Shown one piece after another: positions 9,563 to 17,740 of a DNA stretch of 28,722 nucleotides (position 1 is the stretch's first letter; every line of letters starts with the position of its first letter). A program made the translations under genes and the position numbers. Source of the stretch: Actinomycetes bacterium (GTDB taxonomy: Bacteria; Actinomycetota; Actinomycetes; Propionibacteriales; Nocardioidaceae). The stretch is taken from NCBI GenBank assembly GCA_023417775.1, contig JAEZEJ010000023.1, forward strand, positions 1 through 28,722. Reading direction: 5' to 3'. The notes beneath the pieces are model-generated. The model saw only the letters and a program-made list of their open reading frames with translations, searched no databases and was not told where the DNA came from.

Positions 9563-10315
9563 TCAGACTCCGCCGGTGAGCGTAAGCCCTCCGTCGATGG
9601 TGATCGTCTGGCCGGTCACCCAGGCCGCGTCCTGCGAGAGCAGGAAGGCCACGACCGCCGCGATGTCCTCGGGCTCGCCCAGCCGCTTCATCGGATAGGC
9701 CGCGGCGACCTCCTCCTCGCGGCCCTCGTAGAGCGCTCCCGCGAACTTGGTCTTGACGACCGCCGGAGCGACCGCGTTGACGCGGATGCCCGGGGCGAGC
9801 TCGACGGCGAGCTCCTGGGTGAGGCGGATGACCGCGGCCTTGGAGACCCCGTACATCCCGATCATCGGCGAGGGCTTGAGACCCGCGACCGAGGCGATGT
9901 TGACGATGGCGCCGCCGTTCGCCGCCAGGGACGCCTCATAGGCCTTCTGCGCCCAGGCCGTCGCGGCCAGCACGTTCACCGTGAGGATCTTCTGCGCCGC
10001 CGCCAGGTCGATCTCGACGGTCCGGCCGTAGACCGGGTTGATGCCGGTGTTGTTGACCAGGAAGTCGAGCCCGCCGAAGCGGTCGATCGCCGTGGCGATG
10101 GCCTCGTCCTGATGCTCGGCGACATCGGCGGCGCCCGCCACGAAGATCGCATTGTCCTCACCCAGGTGCGCGACGGCCTCCTTGAGGGCGTCCTCCTTGC
10201 GCGCCGTGATGAGCACCTTGGCGCCCTCGGCGACGAGCCGCTCGGCGACACCGAGACCGATGCCCCGGCTGGCGCCGGTGACGATCGCGACCTTGCCGTC
10301 GAAGCGTCCCGACAT
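9563..10315 (-). CDS. Short-chain dehydrogenase/reductase (FabG-like)
   Basis: NAD(P)-dependent oxidoreductase of the classical SDR family, 250 residues. TGASRGIG near the N terminus is the dinucleotide-binding loop, VNNTGIN follows the usual NNAG position, IVNIASVAG carries the catalytic Ser, and YGVSK is the catalytic Tyr-xxx-Lys. The C terminus (WVTGQTITIDGG) is typical. The start is the ATG at 10315, whose first base is also the last base of the thiolase stop (TGATG), implying translational coupling. Next to a thiolase and an acyl-CoA dehydrogenase it probably acts as a 3-hydroxyacyl-CoA dehydrogenase or 3-oxoacyl reductase, but SDR substrate cannot be read from sequence. It is the last gene of its operon. 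Confidence 0.88.
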   Translation of the reverse strand: MSGRFDGKVAIVTGASRGIGLGVAERLVAEGAKVLITARKEDALKEAVAHLGEDNAIFVAGAADVAEHQDEAIATAIDRFGGLDFLVNNTGINPVYGRTVEIDLAAAQKILTVNVLAATAWAQKAYEASLAANGGAIVNIASVAGLKPSPMIGMYGVSKAAVIRLTQELAVELAPGIRVNAVAPAVVKTKFAGALYEGREEEVAAAYPMKRLGEPEDIAAVVAFLLSQDAAWVTGQTITIDGGLTLTGGV

Positions 10316-11532
10316 CAGCTGAGCCTCTCCAGCACCATCGCCATGCCCATGCCGCCACCGACGCACATCGACTCCACGCCGAACTGCTTGTCGTGCCACT
10401 GCAGCGAGTTGATCAACGTCGAGGTGATCCGAGCGCCGGTCATGCCGAAGGGGTGGCCCACGGCGATCGCGCCGCCGTTGATGTTGAGCTTGTCCAGCGG
10501 AATGCCGAGCTGCTTGGCCGAGCCCCAGGCCTGAACCGCGAAGGCCTCGTTGATCTCGAACAGGTCGATGTCCTCCAGGGACATGCCCGCGTGGCGCAGC
10601 GCCGCCGGGATCGCCTCGACCGGGCCGAGTCCCATGATCTCCGGGGACAGACCGGTCACCGCGGTCGACACGATCCGCGCGAACGGGGTCAGACCGAGCT
10701 CCTTGGCCTTGGCATCGCTCATGATGACCAGCGCCGCCGCACCGTCGTTCAGCGGGCAGGCATTGCCGGCCGTCACGGTGCCGTCGGGGCGGAACACGGG
10801 CTTGAGCTTGCTGACCGCCTCCATCGTGACGCCCGCGCGCGGTCCGTCGTCGGCGGAGACCACGGTGCCGTCGGGCAGGGTCACCGGAGTGATGTCCTTG
10901 GCCCAGAAGCCGTTCGCGATGCCCTCTTCGGCGAGGTTCTGGCTGCGGACGCCGAACTCGTCCTGCTCCTCACGGCTCATCCCCAGATGCTGGGCCACGT
11001 TCTCGGCCGTCTGCCCCATGGCGATGTACAGATCCGGCAGGTCGCCGTTCTGGCGGGGGTCGGTCCAGGTATCGGCGCCACCCTCGGCGCGCGCGGCGGT
11101 GCGAGCGCGCGCGTCATCGAAGGCCGGGTTCTCGGTGCCCGGGACATCGGCGAAGCCGTTGGCGAACCGGCTCACGGTCTCCACACCCGCCGAGATGAAG
11201 GCATCGCCCTCACCGGCCTTGATCGCGTGGAAGGCCATCCGCGTGCTCTGCAGCGATGACGAGCAGTAGCGGTTGACCGAGGTGCCGGGCAGGTGGTCCA
11301 TGCCGGCCAGCACCGAGACGGCGCGACCGATGTTGTGACCGGCCTCGCCCGCGGGCTGGCCGATACCGCAGATCAGGTCGACGATGTCGCGACGATCCAG
11401 CTCGGGGACCTTCGCCAGCGCGGCCTCGACCATCTGCACGGTCAGGTCGTCGGGACGCATGTCCTTGAGCGAACCCTTGCCAGCGCGCCCGATCGGCGAA
11501 CGCGCGGTGGAAACGATGACTGCTTCGGGCAT
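10315..11532 (-). CDS. Acetyl-CoA acyltransferase (thiolase)
   Basis: Thiolase of 405 residues that cleaves 3-ketoacyl-CoA with CoA, the last step of beta-oxidation, or runs in the synthetic direction. The nucleophilic Cys90 sits in VNRYCSSSLQ, the His in GGAIAVGHPFGMTGAR and the second Cys in CVGGGMGMA, all canonical. The start ATG at 11532 has AGAGAGG about 6 bases upstream. A much longer open frame extends upstream to 13575, but it only shadows the neighbouring genes and contributes no thiolase sequence. The gene starts 35 bases after the acyl-CoA dehydrogenase stop and overlaps the SDR start, so the three form one operon. Confidence 0.93.
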   Translation of the reverse strand: MPEAVIVSTARSPIGRAGKGSLKDMRPDDLTVQMVEAALAKVPELDRRDIVDLICGIGQPAGEAGHNIGRAVSVLAGMDHLPGTSVNRYCSSSLQSTRMAFHAIKAGEGDAFISAGVETVSRFANGFADVPGTENPAFDDARARTAARAEGGADTWTDPRQNGDLPDLYIAMGQTAENVAQHLGMSREEQDEFGVRSQNLAEEGIANGFWAKDITPVTLPDGTVVSADDGPRAGVTMEAVSKLKPVFRPDGTVTAGNACPLNDGAAALVIMSDAKAKELGLTPFARIVSTAVTGLSPEIMGLGPVEAIPAALRHAGMSLEDIDLFEINEAFAVQAWGSAKQLGIPLDKLNINGGAIAVGHPFGMTGARITSTLINSLQWHDKQFGVESMCVGGGMGMAMVLERLS

Positions 11533-11567
11533 CAGTTGCCTCTCTCTCGAAAAATGGAGTGGAGTTC

Positions 11568-12713
11568 TCAGAAACCGAGATCGCGGCCGATGAGTTCCTT
11601 CATGATCTCGTTGGAACCGGCCCAGATCTTGGTCACTCGGGCGTCGCGCCAGGCGCGGGCGACGCGATATTCGTTCATGAAGCCGTACCCGCCGTGCAGC
11701 TGGACGCAGTGGTCGAGCACGTCGTTCTGCACCTCGGCGCTCCACCACTTGGCCTTGGCGGCGTCGATCGCGGTGAGCTGGCCCTCGCTGTGCGCGCGCA
11801 CGGCCTGATCGGTGTACGCCTCGGCGACCTCGATCTTGGTGACGAGCTCGGCGAGGAGGAACTTGTTGTGCTGCAGCGAGCCGATCGACTGGCCGAAGGC
11901 CTTGCGGTCGTGGCAGTACTGGATCGTCTCGGCGAGGATCTGCTTGGCGTGGGCGATATTGGAGACGGCGGCGCCCAGACGCTCCTGAGGCAGCTTCTTC
12001 ATCATCGAGATGAAGCCGCCGCCGAGCTCGCCGATGACCCGATCGTCGCCGAGGCGCAGGTCCTCGAAGAACAGCTCGGCGGTATCGGACTCCTCTTGGC
12101 CGACCTTGTCGAGCTTGCGGCCGCGGCTGAAGCCCGCGTCGCCGGCCTCGATGCCGAAGAGCGTGATCCCGCGGGCGCCCTTGCTGGGGTCGGTCCGCAC
12201 GGCGGTCACGATGAGATCGGCCGAGTAGCCATTGGTGATGAAGGTCTTGGAGCCGTTGATGACCCACTCGTCTCCGTCGCGCACGGCCGTGGACTTCAGG
12301 CCGGCGAGATCCGAGCCGCCGGAGGGCTCGGTCATGCCGATGGCGGTGACGATGTCGCCGGAGGCGCAGCCGGGGAGCCAGCGCTGCTTCTGCTCCTCGG
12401 TACCGAGGTCGACGATATAGGGCACGGTGATGTCGGCGTGGATCCCGACACAGGAGGAGATCGAGGCGTTCAGCTTGCTGAGCTCCTCGGCCCAGACGGC
12501 GTTGAACCGGTAGTCCTGGGCATCGGAGCCGCCGAACTCCTCGGGGATCTCCAGGCCGAGGAAGCCCTCGGCACCGGCCGCGGTCCAGAAGTCGCGGGGC
12601 AGGCCCTTGCCGGCCAGGTGCTCCTCGACATGCGGCTGCACCTTCTTGGCGAGGAAGGCGGCGCAGGACTCGCGGAACGCCTCGTGGTCGTCGTTGTAGA
12701 TAGTTCGCTTCAT
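11568..12713 (-). CDS. Acyl-CoA dehydrogenase
   Basis: FAD enzyme of 381 residues that introduces the alpha-beta double bond into acyl-CoA. Family marks include TEPSGGSDLAGLKSTA (flavin and substrate region), FITNGY, QYCHDRKAFGQ, and the C-terminal HGGYGFMNEYRVARAWRD, where Glu348 is at the usual catalytic-base position, followed by IWAGSNEIMKELIGR. I start it at ATG 12713 (MKRTIYNDDHEAFRES), because this is where family similarity begins. Upstream codons to 12755 would run through the operator palindrome. First gene of an operon with thiolase and SDR. The CTAAGC palindrome 24 bases upstream suggests repression by a TetR protein, most simply the divergent neighbour. Confidence 0.93.
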   Translation of the reverse strand: MKRTIYNDDHEAFRESCAAFLAKKVQPHVEEHLAGKGLPRDFWTAAGAEGFLGLEIPEEFGGSDAQDYRFNAVWAEELSKLNASISSCVGIHADITVPYIVDLGTEEQKQRWLPGCASGDIVTAIGMTEPSGGSDLAGLKSTAVRDGDEWVINGSKTFITNGYSADLIVTAVRTDPSKGARGITLFGIEAGDAGFSRGRKLDKVGQEESDTAELFFEDLRLGDDRVIGELGGGFISMMKKLPQERLGAAVSNIAHAKQILAETIQYCHDRKAFGQSIGSLQHNKFLLAELVTKIEVAEAYTDQAVRAHSEGQLTAIDAAKAKWWSAEVQNDVLDHCVQLHGGYGFMNEYRVARAWRDARVTKIWAGSNEIMKELIGRDLGF

Positions 12714-12736
12714 GGGGCTCTTTCGCGATGGGGTTA

Positions 12737-12752
12737 CTAAGCGCTTGCTTAG
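12737..12752. promoter_or_regulatory. TetR-type operator, copy 1 (CTAAGC-N4-GCTTAG)
   Basis: CTAAGCGCTTGCTTAG lies between the divergent acyl-CoA dehydrogenase and TetR-1 genes, 24 bases from the first and 30 from the second. On the plus strand a TAGCAT -10 candidate (12750-12755) overlaps its right edge. The same 6-4-6 palindrome occurs at 23494-23509 and 23868-23883. Its size and its position in a TetR divergent promoter fit a TetR operator. Confidence 0.75.
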
Positions 12753-12781
12753 CATGCCATCCCTGCGAGATGATGTCCACC

Positions 12782-13384
12782 ATGACCGCCGAGGCCCCCT
12801 CCTCCCGCTCCCGATCCGCCGTGACCCGCGAACGGCTCATCGAGGCTGCCGTGGAGGCCTTCGCGCAGAAGGGGTTCGCGGCCACGACGACCCGCGATAT
12901 CGCCTCACGGGCCGGCATGAGCCCGGCGGCCGTATACGTCCACCACGCCACCAAGGAGGAACTGCTCTTCGAGGTGAGCCACCGCGGCCACCGAGCGGCG
13001 CTCGACCGGATCCGCGACGCCGCGGCCGCACGGGTGGACCCCATCGAGCGCATCGGCCACATGGTCGGCGAGTTCAGCCGATGGCACGCCGTCAACAGCC
13101 GTGTCGGGCGCATCGTGCAGTACGAGTTCCACGCCCTGACCCCGGAGCATCGGCGTGAGATCGCGGGGTACCGGCGCGATATCGAACGCGAGATGCAGCA
13201 GGCCCTGGCCGACGGCGTCGCCGACGGAAGCGTCGACGCCGAGGACCTGAAGGGCACGGCGCTCGCACTGCTGTCGATCAGCATCGACCTCGTGCGCTGG
13301 TACTCCCCCGACGGCCCCACGACCCCCGACGAGGTCGCCGATCTGCACGCGCGGCTCGCCACCCGCATGGTGGCGCAACGCTGA
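12782..13384 (+). CDS. TetR-family transcriptional regulator (TetR-1)
   Basis: Ligand-responsive repressor of 200 residues. The N-terminal TetR helix-turn-helix reads RERLIEAAVEAFAQKGFAATTTRDIASRAGMSPAAVYVHHATKEELL. The C-terminal half (about 70-200) is a ligand-binding domain of unknown specificity, containing SISIDLVRWYSPDG. Start ATG 12782 was chosen because all homologous sequence lies after it; ATGs at 12770 and 12773 are alternatives, with GCGAG just upstream. Divergent from the acyl-CoA dehydrogenase operon with a shared palindrome, so autoregulation plus repression of that operon is likely. Its recognition-helix region MSPAAVYVHHATKEEL closely matches MSPAAVYIHFSSKVEL of TetR-2 (23974-24645). 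Confidence 0.9.
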   Translation: MTAEAPSSRSRSAVTRERLIEAAVEAFAQKGFAATTTRDIASRAGMSPAAVYVHHATKEELLFEVSHRGHRAALDRIRDAAAARVDPIERIGHMVGEFSRWHAVNSRVGRIVQYEFHALTPEHRREIAGYRRDIEREMQQALADGVADGSVDAEDLKGTALALLSISIDLVRWYSPDGPTTPDEVADLHARLATRMVAQR

Positions 13385-13446
13385 ACGCTCCCCGAGGAGC
13401 CGCGACCGCATCGGGGATCCCACGACGCCGGGGCCGCCGCTGGGGA

Positions 13447-13581
13447 CGGCGAGCTATCCGGCGCCTCTGCCGCGAACGAGCGGTGCGGCCGCGGTGGTTG
13501 ACAGCTCACCGCGGTGTGGCCGGGCGCAAGGCCGGTGAGCAGCCAACCACTCATCGGCGGTCGGACGTTGACCACTCACCG
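13447..13581. repeat. Intergenic mosaic of short hairpin repeats, copy B
   Basis: Between the convergent ends of TetR-1 and the biotin carboxylase gene lie four elements of the same family as at 9281-9437: 13447-13466 (forward, degraded arms, keeping GAGCTATC), 13492-13511 (reverse), 13533-13552 (forward, CGGTGAGCAGCCAACCACTC) and 13562-13581 (reverse). Starts are 45, 41 and 29 bp apart, against 41, 41 and 30 in copy A, and the forward/reverse order is the same. The reverse complement of 13492-13511 differs from the element at 9308-9327 at one base. The rest of 13385-13621 shows no gene. Confidence 0.6.
13489..13514. terminator. Stem-loop between convergent TetR-1 and biotin carboxylase genes
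   Basis: CCGCGGTG (13489-13496) and CACCGCGG (13507-13514) form a perfect 8-bp stem around a 10-base loop. It lies about 105 bases from each stop codon, so it could end transcription from both sides. It is an extended form of one element of the hairpin repeat family, which links that family to gene 3' ends. Confidence 0.4.
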
Positions 13582-13621
13582 ATTTCGCTCAGCACCCACC
13601 GGCTCGAGTGGTGCGGCACCC

Positions 13622-14947
13622 TCATCGCTCGTCGACCACCAGTCCGGTCGTGTAGTCGCCGTCGGCGAAGGCCGCGCTGTCCAGGACCCGCGCCAGATAC
13701 GGCAGGTTCACTCCCGGCCCCTCCACCGCGCTGGCCGCGGTCGCGACGCGGGCCCGCCGAACGGCCTCCTCGCGGGTCGCGGCCCAGACGATCACCTTGG
13801 CCATGAGGGGGTCGAAGAAGGGCGTGACCGTGGTGCCCTCGCGATAGCCCGCGTCCACCCTGATCCCCTCGCCGTCCGGCATCTCCCAGCGCGTGATGGC
13901 GCCGGGCCTCGGCAGGAAGCGCTCGGGGTCCTCGGCGTAGACCCGCATCTCGATGGCGTGTCCCCGTGCTTCGGGTGAGAACCCGGCCGGCACCGTCGAG
14001 TCCCCCTCGGCCACCGCGAGCTGCCAGGCGACCAGATCCACCTCGTGGACCAGCTCGGTGACCGGATGCTCGACCTGGAGCCGGGTGTTCATCTCCAGGA
14101 AGTAGAACTCCTCGCGATCGAGGTCGTAGATGAACTCGATCGTCCCGGCGTTCCGATAGCCGACGGCCTCGCCGAGGGTGACGGCCTGACGGGCGATCTC
14201 GCGACGGACCGCGGGCGTGAGGGCGGGTGAGGGGCTCTCCTCGATGACCTTCTGATGACGGCGCTGCACCGAGCAGTCCCGTTCGCCGAGCGCGACCACC
14301 CGCCCGTCCGGCAGGCCCATGATCTGCGCCTCGATGTGCCGCGACCGCTCGACATAGCGTTCGACGATCAAGCGCGGATCCCCGAACACCGCGGCACCGC
14401 GTCCGGAGACCCGCTCCACGGCGGAGGCCAGCTCACCGGGCTCCGCGACCACGGCCATCGCGATGCCTCCGCCTCCGGCGACGGCCTTGACCATGAGCGG
14501 ATAGCCCACGCGCTCCGCGACCCGCTCGGCCTCCTCGAGGGTCGCCACCGGCCCATCCGAGCCCGGCGTCACCGGGACTCCCGACCGCTGGGCGATAGCG
14601 CGTGCATTCGCCTTGTCGCCCATGGACTCGATGACATCCGCCGAAGGCCCGACGAAGGTCATGCCCGCGGCCTCGACGGCCCGCGCGAAGGCTGCGTTCT
14701 CCGAGAGGAATCCGTAGCCGGGGTGCACCAGGTCGGCGCCCGCCTCGCGCGCCGCGATGACCATCGTCTCGACATCGCCGAAGGACCGCGGCGACTCCAG
14801 CGGCACCACGATGTCGGCCTGTTCGACATAGGGCAGCCCGGCATCCGCCTCCGGGTGAGCGACGGCGCACCGCCACCCCAGTGACCGGGCGGTCCGCTCG
14901 ATGCGGGCGGCGATCTCGCCGCGATTGGCGATGAAGAGCACTCCCAT
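13622..14947 (-). CDS. Stand-alone biotin carboxylase subunit of an acyl-CoA carboxylase
   Basis: ATP-dependent carboxylation of biotin on a separate carrier protein. It has 441 residues, the length of a bare biotin carboxylase, with no fused carrier domain. Visible motifs: FIANRGEIAARI at the N terminus, HPGYGFLSENA, the ATP-grasp region with ERDCSVQRRHQKVIEESPSP, EMNTRLQVEHPVTE (catalytic Arg/Glu loop), and HAIEMRVYAEDP. The glycine-rich ATP lid reads GGGGIAMA instead of the common GGGGRGMR, an oddity. Start ATG 14947 lies 2 bases after the stop of the second permease gene, so it is the last gene of the transporter/ligase/carboxyltransferase operon. Its likely partners are the biotinyl carrier (23615-23827) and carboxyltransferase (21922-23463). 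Confidence 0.92.
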   Translation of the reverse strand: MGVLFIANRGEIAARIERTARSLGWRCAVAHPEADAGLPYVEQADIVVPLESPRSFGDVETMVIAAREAGADLVHPGYGFLSENAAFARAVEAAGMTFVGPSADVIESMGDKANARAIAQRSGVPVTPGSDGPVATLEEAERVAERVGYPLMVKAVAGGGGIAMAVVAEPGELASAVERVSGRGAAVFGDPRLIVERYVERSRHIEAQIMGLPDGRVVALGERDCSVQRRHQKVIEESPSPALTPAVRREIARQAVTLGEAVGYRNAGTIEFIYDLDREEFYFLEMNTRLQVEHPVTELVHEVDLVAWQLAVAEGDSTVPAGFSPEARGHAIEMRVYAEDPERFLPRPGAITRWEMPDGEGIRVDAGYREGTTVTPFFDPLMAKVIVWAATREEAVRRARVATAASAVEGPGVNLPYLARVLDSAAFADGDYTTGLVVDER

Positions 14948-14949
14948 GG

Positions 14950-15804
14950 TCACTTCCGTTTCGGATCGAGCAGCCGTTGGATCTCGTCGCCGATGATGTT
15001 GCAGGCGAAGACGGTCGCGGCGATGGCCAGGCCGGGGATGAAGATCTGCATCGGCGCCTGGTCCAGGAAGGTGTACGAGCGGGCGAGTACCGCGCCCCAG
15101 GACGCGTTCGGCGGCTGCACTCCCAGCTGCAGGAAGCTGAGACTCGCCTCGGCGATCAGCGCGAAGCCCATCAGCACCGCGACCTGGACGAGGATCGGCT
15201 GGATGATATTCGGCACCACGTGCGGCAGGATCATCCGCCGCAGCCCGGAGGCGCCGAAGGATCGCGCGGCCTCGATATAGGTCTCGGAACGGATGGTCAT
15301 CGTCTGGGCCCGGGCCAACCGGATGATCGCCGGGGCGAGCACGATGCCGACCGCGACCATCGCATTGGTGATGTTCGGTCCCATCGTGGCGGTGATCCCG
15401 ATGGCCAGCACGATCGCGGGGAAGGACATGACGGCGTCGACGACCCGCATGATGACGAGGTCCAGCCAGCGATTGCCCCAGCCGGCAGCGATGCCGATCG
15501 GCAGCCCGACGACCAGCGCGATCCCGACGGCCAGCATCGCCGCGAGCACCGAGACGCGGGTGCCGTGCAGCATCCGGCTGAGCACATCCCGGCCGAGGTC
15601 GTCGGTGCCGAGCGGATGCGCTCCGCTCATGGGCAGGAGGATGTCGTCGAGGTTCTGCGTCGTGGGCGAGGACGGCGACAGCACGCCGGCGAAGAGGACG
15701 ACGAGGGCGACGGCCGCCAAGATGGCGTAGCTGACCCACACCGAGAAGCGGCCGGCACGACGACGAGCCGTCGTGCCCTGGACACGTGAGGCGATGACGG
15801 ACAT
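14950..15804 (-). CDS. ABC transporter permease, DppC/OppC type
   Basis: Inner-membrane subunit of an oligopeptide-class importer, 284 residues. An N-terminal membrane helix (WVSYAILAAVALVVLFAGVL) is followed by the DppC-typical HPLGTDDLGRDVLSRMLHGTRVS. The BPD transporter core has about five further hydrophobic segments and the cytoplasmic coupling (EAA) loop EAARSFGASGLRRMILPHVVPN. The start ATG at 15804 overlaps the stop of the upstream permease gene by one base (TGATG), with GAGGA upstream. It ends 2 bases before the biotin carboxylase start. Together with 15804-16748 it forms the membrane channel. The substrate cannot be told from sequence. Confidence 0.93.
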   Translation of the reverse strand: MSVIASRVQGTTARRRAGRFSVWVSYAILAAVALVVLFAGVLSPSSPTTQNLDDILLPMSGAHPLGTDDLGRDVLSRMLHGTRVSVLAAMLAVGIALVVGLPIGIAAGWGNRWLDLVIMRVVDAVMSFPAIVLAIGITATMGPNITNAMVAVGIVLAPAIIRLARAQTMTIRSETYIEAARSFGASGLRRMILPHVVPNIIQPILVQVAVLMGFALIAEASLSFLQLGVQPPNASWGAVLARSYTFLDQAPMQIFIPGLAIAATVFACNIIGDEIQRLLDPKRK

Positions 15805-16748
15805 CAGGAGATCCTCGGATCGAGAAGCCGGTAGGACACGTCGACGATGAGATTCGTCAACAAGATGATCATGGCGGCGACGAAGACCACCGCCTGGATC
15901 ACGCCGTAGTCGCGCTGATTGGTCGCCTCCACGGCGAGCGAGCCGATGCCCGACAGGCCGAAGACGGCCTCCACCACGACGGCGCTGCCGATGAGCCGCG
16001 AGACCTGGATGCCCAGGATCGTGGCGAACGGCAGGCTGGAGTTCTTCAGGGCGTGCTTCCACACGATGCTGGCCGTCGAGAGGCCTTTCGCGCGGTGCGT
16101 GCGCACATAGTCGGTGCTGAGGCTCTCCACCATGGCGCTACGGACCTGCCGGCAGATCTCCGCACCGCCCACGAGACCGAGGGCGATCGCGGGCAGCACC
16201 AGGCCGCGCAGCGCCTGGGCGGGATCCTCCGACAGGCTGGCTCCGCCCGGCCCCGGGAACCAGCCGAGGTTGAGGGCGAAGACGATGATGAGCATCATCC
16301 CGAGCCAGAAATTGGGGATCGCGATGCCGAAGGTCGCCGAGGTGGTGAGGAAGCGGTCGAAGGTGGTGTCCACCTTCTGCGCGGCCATCACGCCCAGGGG
16401 GAGGCCGATGGCGATCGCGACGATCAGGGCGAAGAGCATGAGGAGCAGCGTGAGCGGGAGGCGCTGTCCGATGAGCGCCGTGATCGACTCCCCTGTCTGG
16501 TAGGAGGTGCCGAGATCCCCGGTCAGCGCATTCGAGATCCAGGTGAGGTACTGCGTGATGAGCGACCCGTCGAGGCCGAGATCCTCGCGGATACGTGCCA
16601 GATTCTCCGGTGTCGCGTAGTCGCCCGCGATGGCGACGGCCGGATCACCGGGGATCAGCCGTTGCAGCAGGAAGACGATGAGCGTCGCGAGGATGAGGGT
16701 CGGCACCGCCGAGAGCACGCTGGTGCCGATGACGCGCAGGATCCTCAT
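15804..16748 (-). CDS. ABC transporter permease, DppB/OppB type
   Basis: Inner-membrane subunit of 314 residues. It opens with a membrane helix and the DppB signature FLLQRLIPGDPAVAIAGDYATP, then the conserved DLGLDGSLITQYLTWISNALTGDLGTSY region. Hydrophobic segments and the coupling loop (MVESLSTDYVRTHRAKGLS) come before the C-terminal YRLLDPRIS. ATG 16748 overlaps the stop of the preceding ATPase gene as ATGA, so translation is coupled. Family membership in the dipeptide/oligopeptide/nickel permeases is clear. These systems also carry non-peptide cargo such as glutathione, opines, nickel chelates and oligosaccharides. Confidence 0.94.
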   Translation of the reverse strand: MRILRVIGTSVLSAVPTLILATLIVFLLQRLIPGDPAVAIAGDYATPENLARIREDLGLDGSLITQYLTWISNALTGDLGTSYQTGESITALIGQRLPLTLLLMLFALIVAIAIGLPLGVMAAQKVDTTFDRFLTTSATFGIAIPNFWLGMMLIIVFALNLGWFPGPGGASLSEDPAQALRGLVLPAIALGLVGGAEICRQVRSAMVESLSTDYVRTHRAKGLSTASIVWKHALKNSSLPFATILGIQVSRLIGSAVVVEAVFGLSGIGSLAVEATNQRDYGVIQAVVFVAAMIILLTNLIVDVSYRLLDPRIS

Positions 16749-17740
16749 GATGCCTCCTGAGCACTCGCACGGCCGCGACCGTAGAGCTCGGCCGTGCGCA
16801 GACAGGCCGACTCGTGCCCGGTCGCGACCTCGGCCAGCTCGGGGACGATGGACCGGCAACTGTCGACGACATGGGGGCAGCGGGTGCTGAAGCGGCACCC
16901 GGGCGGCGGTGAGAGCGGGCTGGGGATGTCGCCGGACAGCACGATGCGGCGCTGCGCCGACGTGTTGTGGACCAGCGGCTGTGCCGAGAGCAGCGCCTCG
17001 CTGTAGGGATGCAGACTCTGCTCGACGAGCGAGGGCGTGGCGGCCTGCTCCACGATCCGGCCGAGATACATGACGCAGATCCGGTCGGCGAGGTGGCTGA
17101 CCACGCTCAGATCGTGGCTGATGAACAGGACGGTGAGCTCGTACTCGGCCTTGAGGTCCTGGAGGAGGTTGAGGATCTCGGCCTGCAGCGCCACATCCAG
17201 GGCCGCCACCGACTCGTCGCAGATCAGCACCTTGGGATCGGTGACCAGCGCCCGGGCGATGTTGACGCGCTGCTTCTGCCCGCCGCTGAGCTGATGCGGA
17301 TAGCGAGCGAGGAACTGCGAGGACAGCCCCACGTCCTCGAGCGCCTTGACGGCGATCTGCTCGCGCTCGCGCTTCTCTCCCCGTCCCATGACGTCGAGGG
17401 GCTCGCGCACGCTCTGCAGGATCGTGCGCCGGGGGTCCAAGGCGCTGTGCGGGTCCTGGAACACCATCTGCACCGACTCGGTGAAGCGACGGCGCTCCTT
17501 CCCGGTGAACGAGGCCACGTCCTGGCCGCGCCATCGCACGGTCCCCGCGCTCACGGGAGCCAGGCCGATCGCCGCCCGGGCCACGGTGGACTTGCCCGAC
17601 CCGCTCTCGCCGATGAGGCCGAGCGTCTCGCCCTCGAACAGGTCGAGGCTGACCCGGTCGACCGCGGTGACGTGACGGCGACGCCCGACCGGGAAGCGGA
17701 CCGAGACCGATTCGAGGGAGAACAGCGGAGTGCTGGTCAT
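16745..17740 (-). CDS. ABC transporter ATPase, DppF/OppF type
   Basis: Cytosolic ATPase of 331 residues powering the importer. Walker A GESGSGKST (about residues 44-52), Q-loop MVFQDPHSALDP, signature LSGGQKQRVNIARAL, Walker B VLICDESVAALD and the H-loop LFISHDLS are all present. The C-terminal oligopeptide-type extension has PPPGCRFSTRCPHVVDSC with the clustered cysteines usual in this subfamily. Start ATG 17740 overlaps the stop of the other ATPase gene by four bases (ATGA). An upstream extension of the open frame to 17872 overlaps that gene and has no homology. The two ATPases should work as a heterodimer. Confidence 0.94.
   Translation of the reverse strand: MTSTPLFSLESVSVRFPVGRRRHVTAVDRVSLDLFEGETLGLIGESGSGKSTVARAAIGLAPVSAGTVRWRGQDVASFTGKERRRFTESVQMVFQDPHSALDPRRTILQSVREPLDVMGRGEKREREQIAVKALEDVGLSSQFLARYPHQLSGGQKQRVNIARALVTDPKVLICDESVAALDVALQAEILNLLQDLKAEYELTVLFISHDLSVVSHLADRICVMYLGRIVEQAATPSLVEQSLHPYSEALLSAQPLVHNTSAQRRIVLSGDIPSPLSPPPGCRFSTRCPHVVDSCRSIVPELAEVATGHESACLRTAELYGRGRASAQEAS

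Noticed and set aside
11533..13575. Long upstream extension of the thiolase frame, suggesting a 1086-residue fusion
   Set aside because: Only the part from 11532 down has thiolase sequence. The rest runs out of frame through the acyl-CoA dehydrogenase and antisense to TetR-1, and a ribosome site precedes ATG 11532.
13622..15739. Apparent permease-biotin carboxylase fusion frame of 705 codons
   Set aside because: The N-terminal part is the wrong frame of the permease gene; a stop and a new ATG separate the two real genes.
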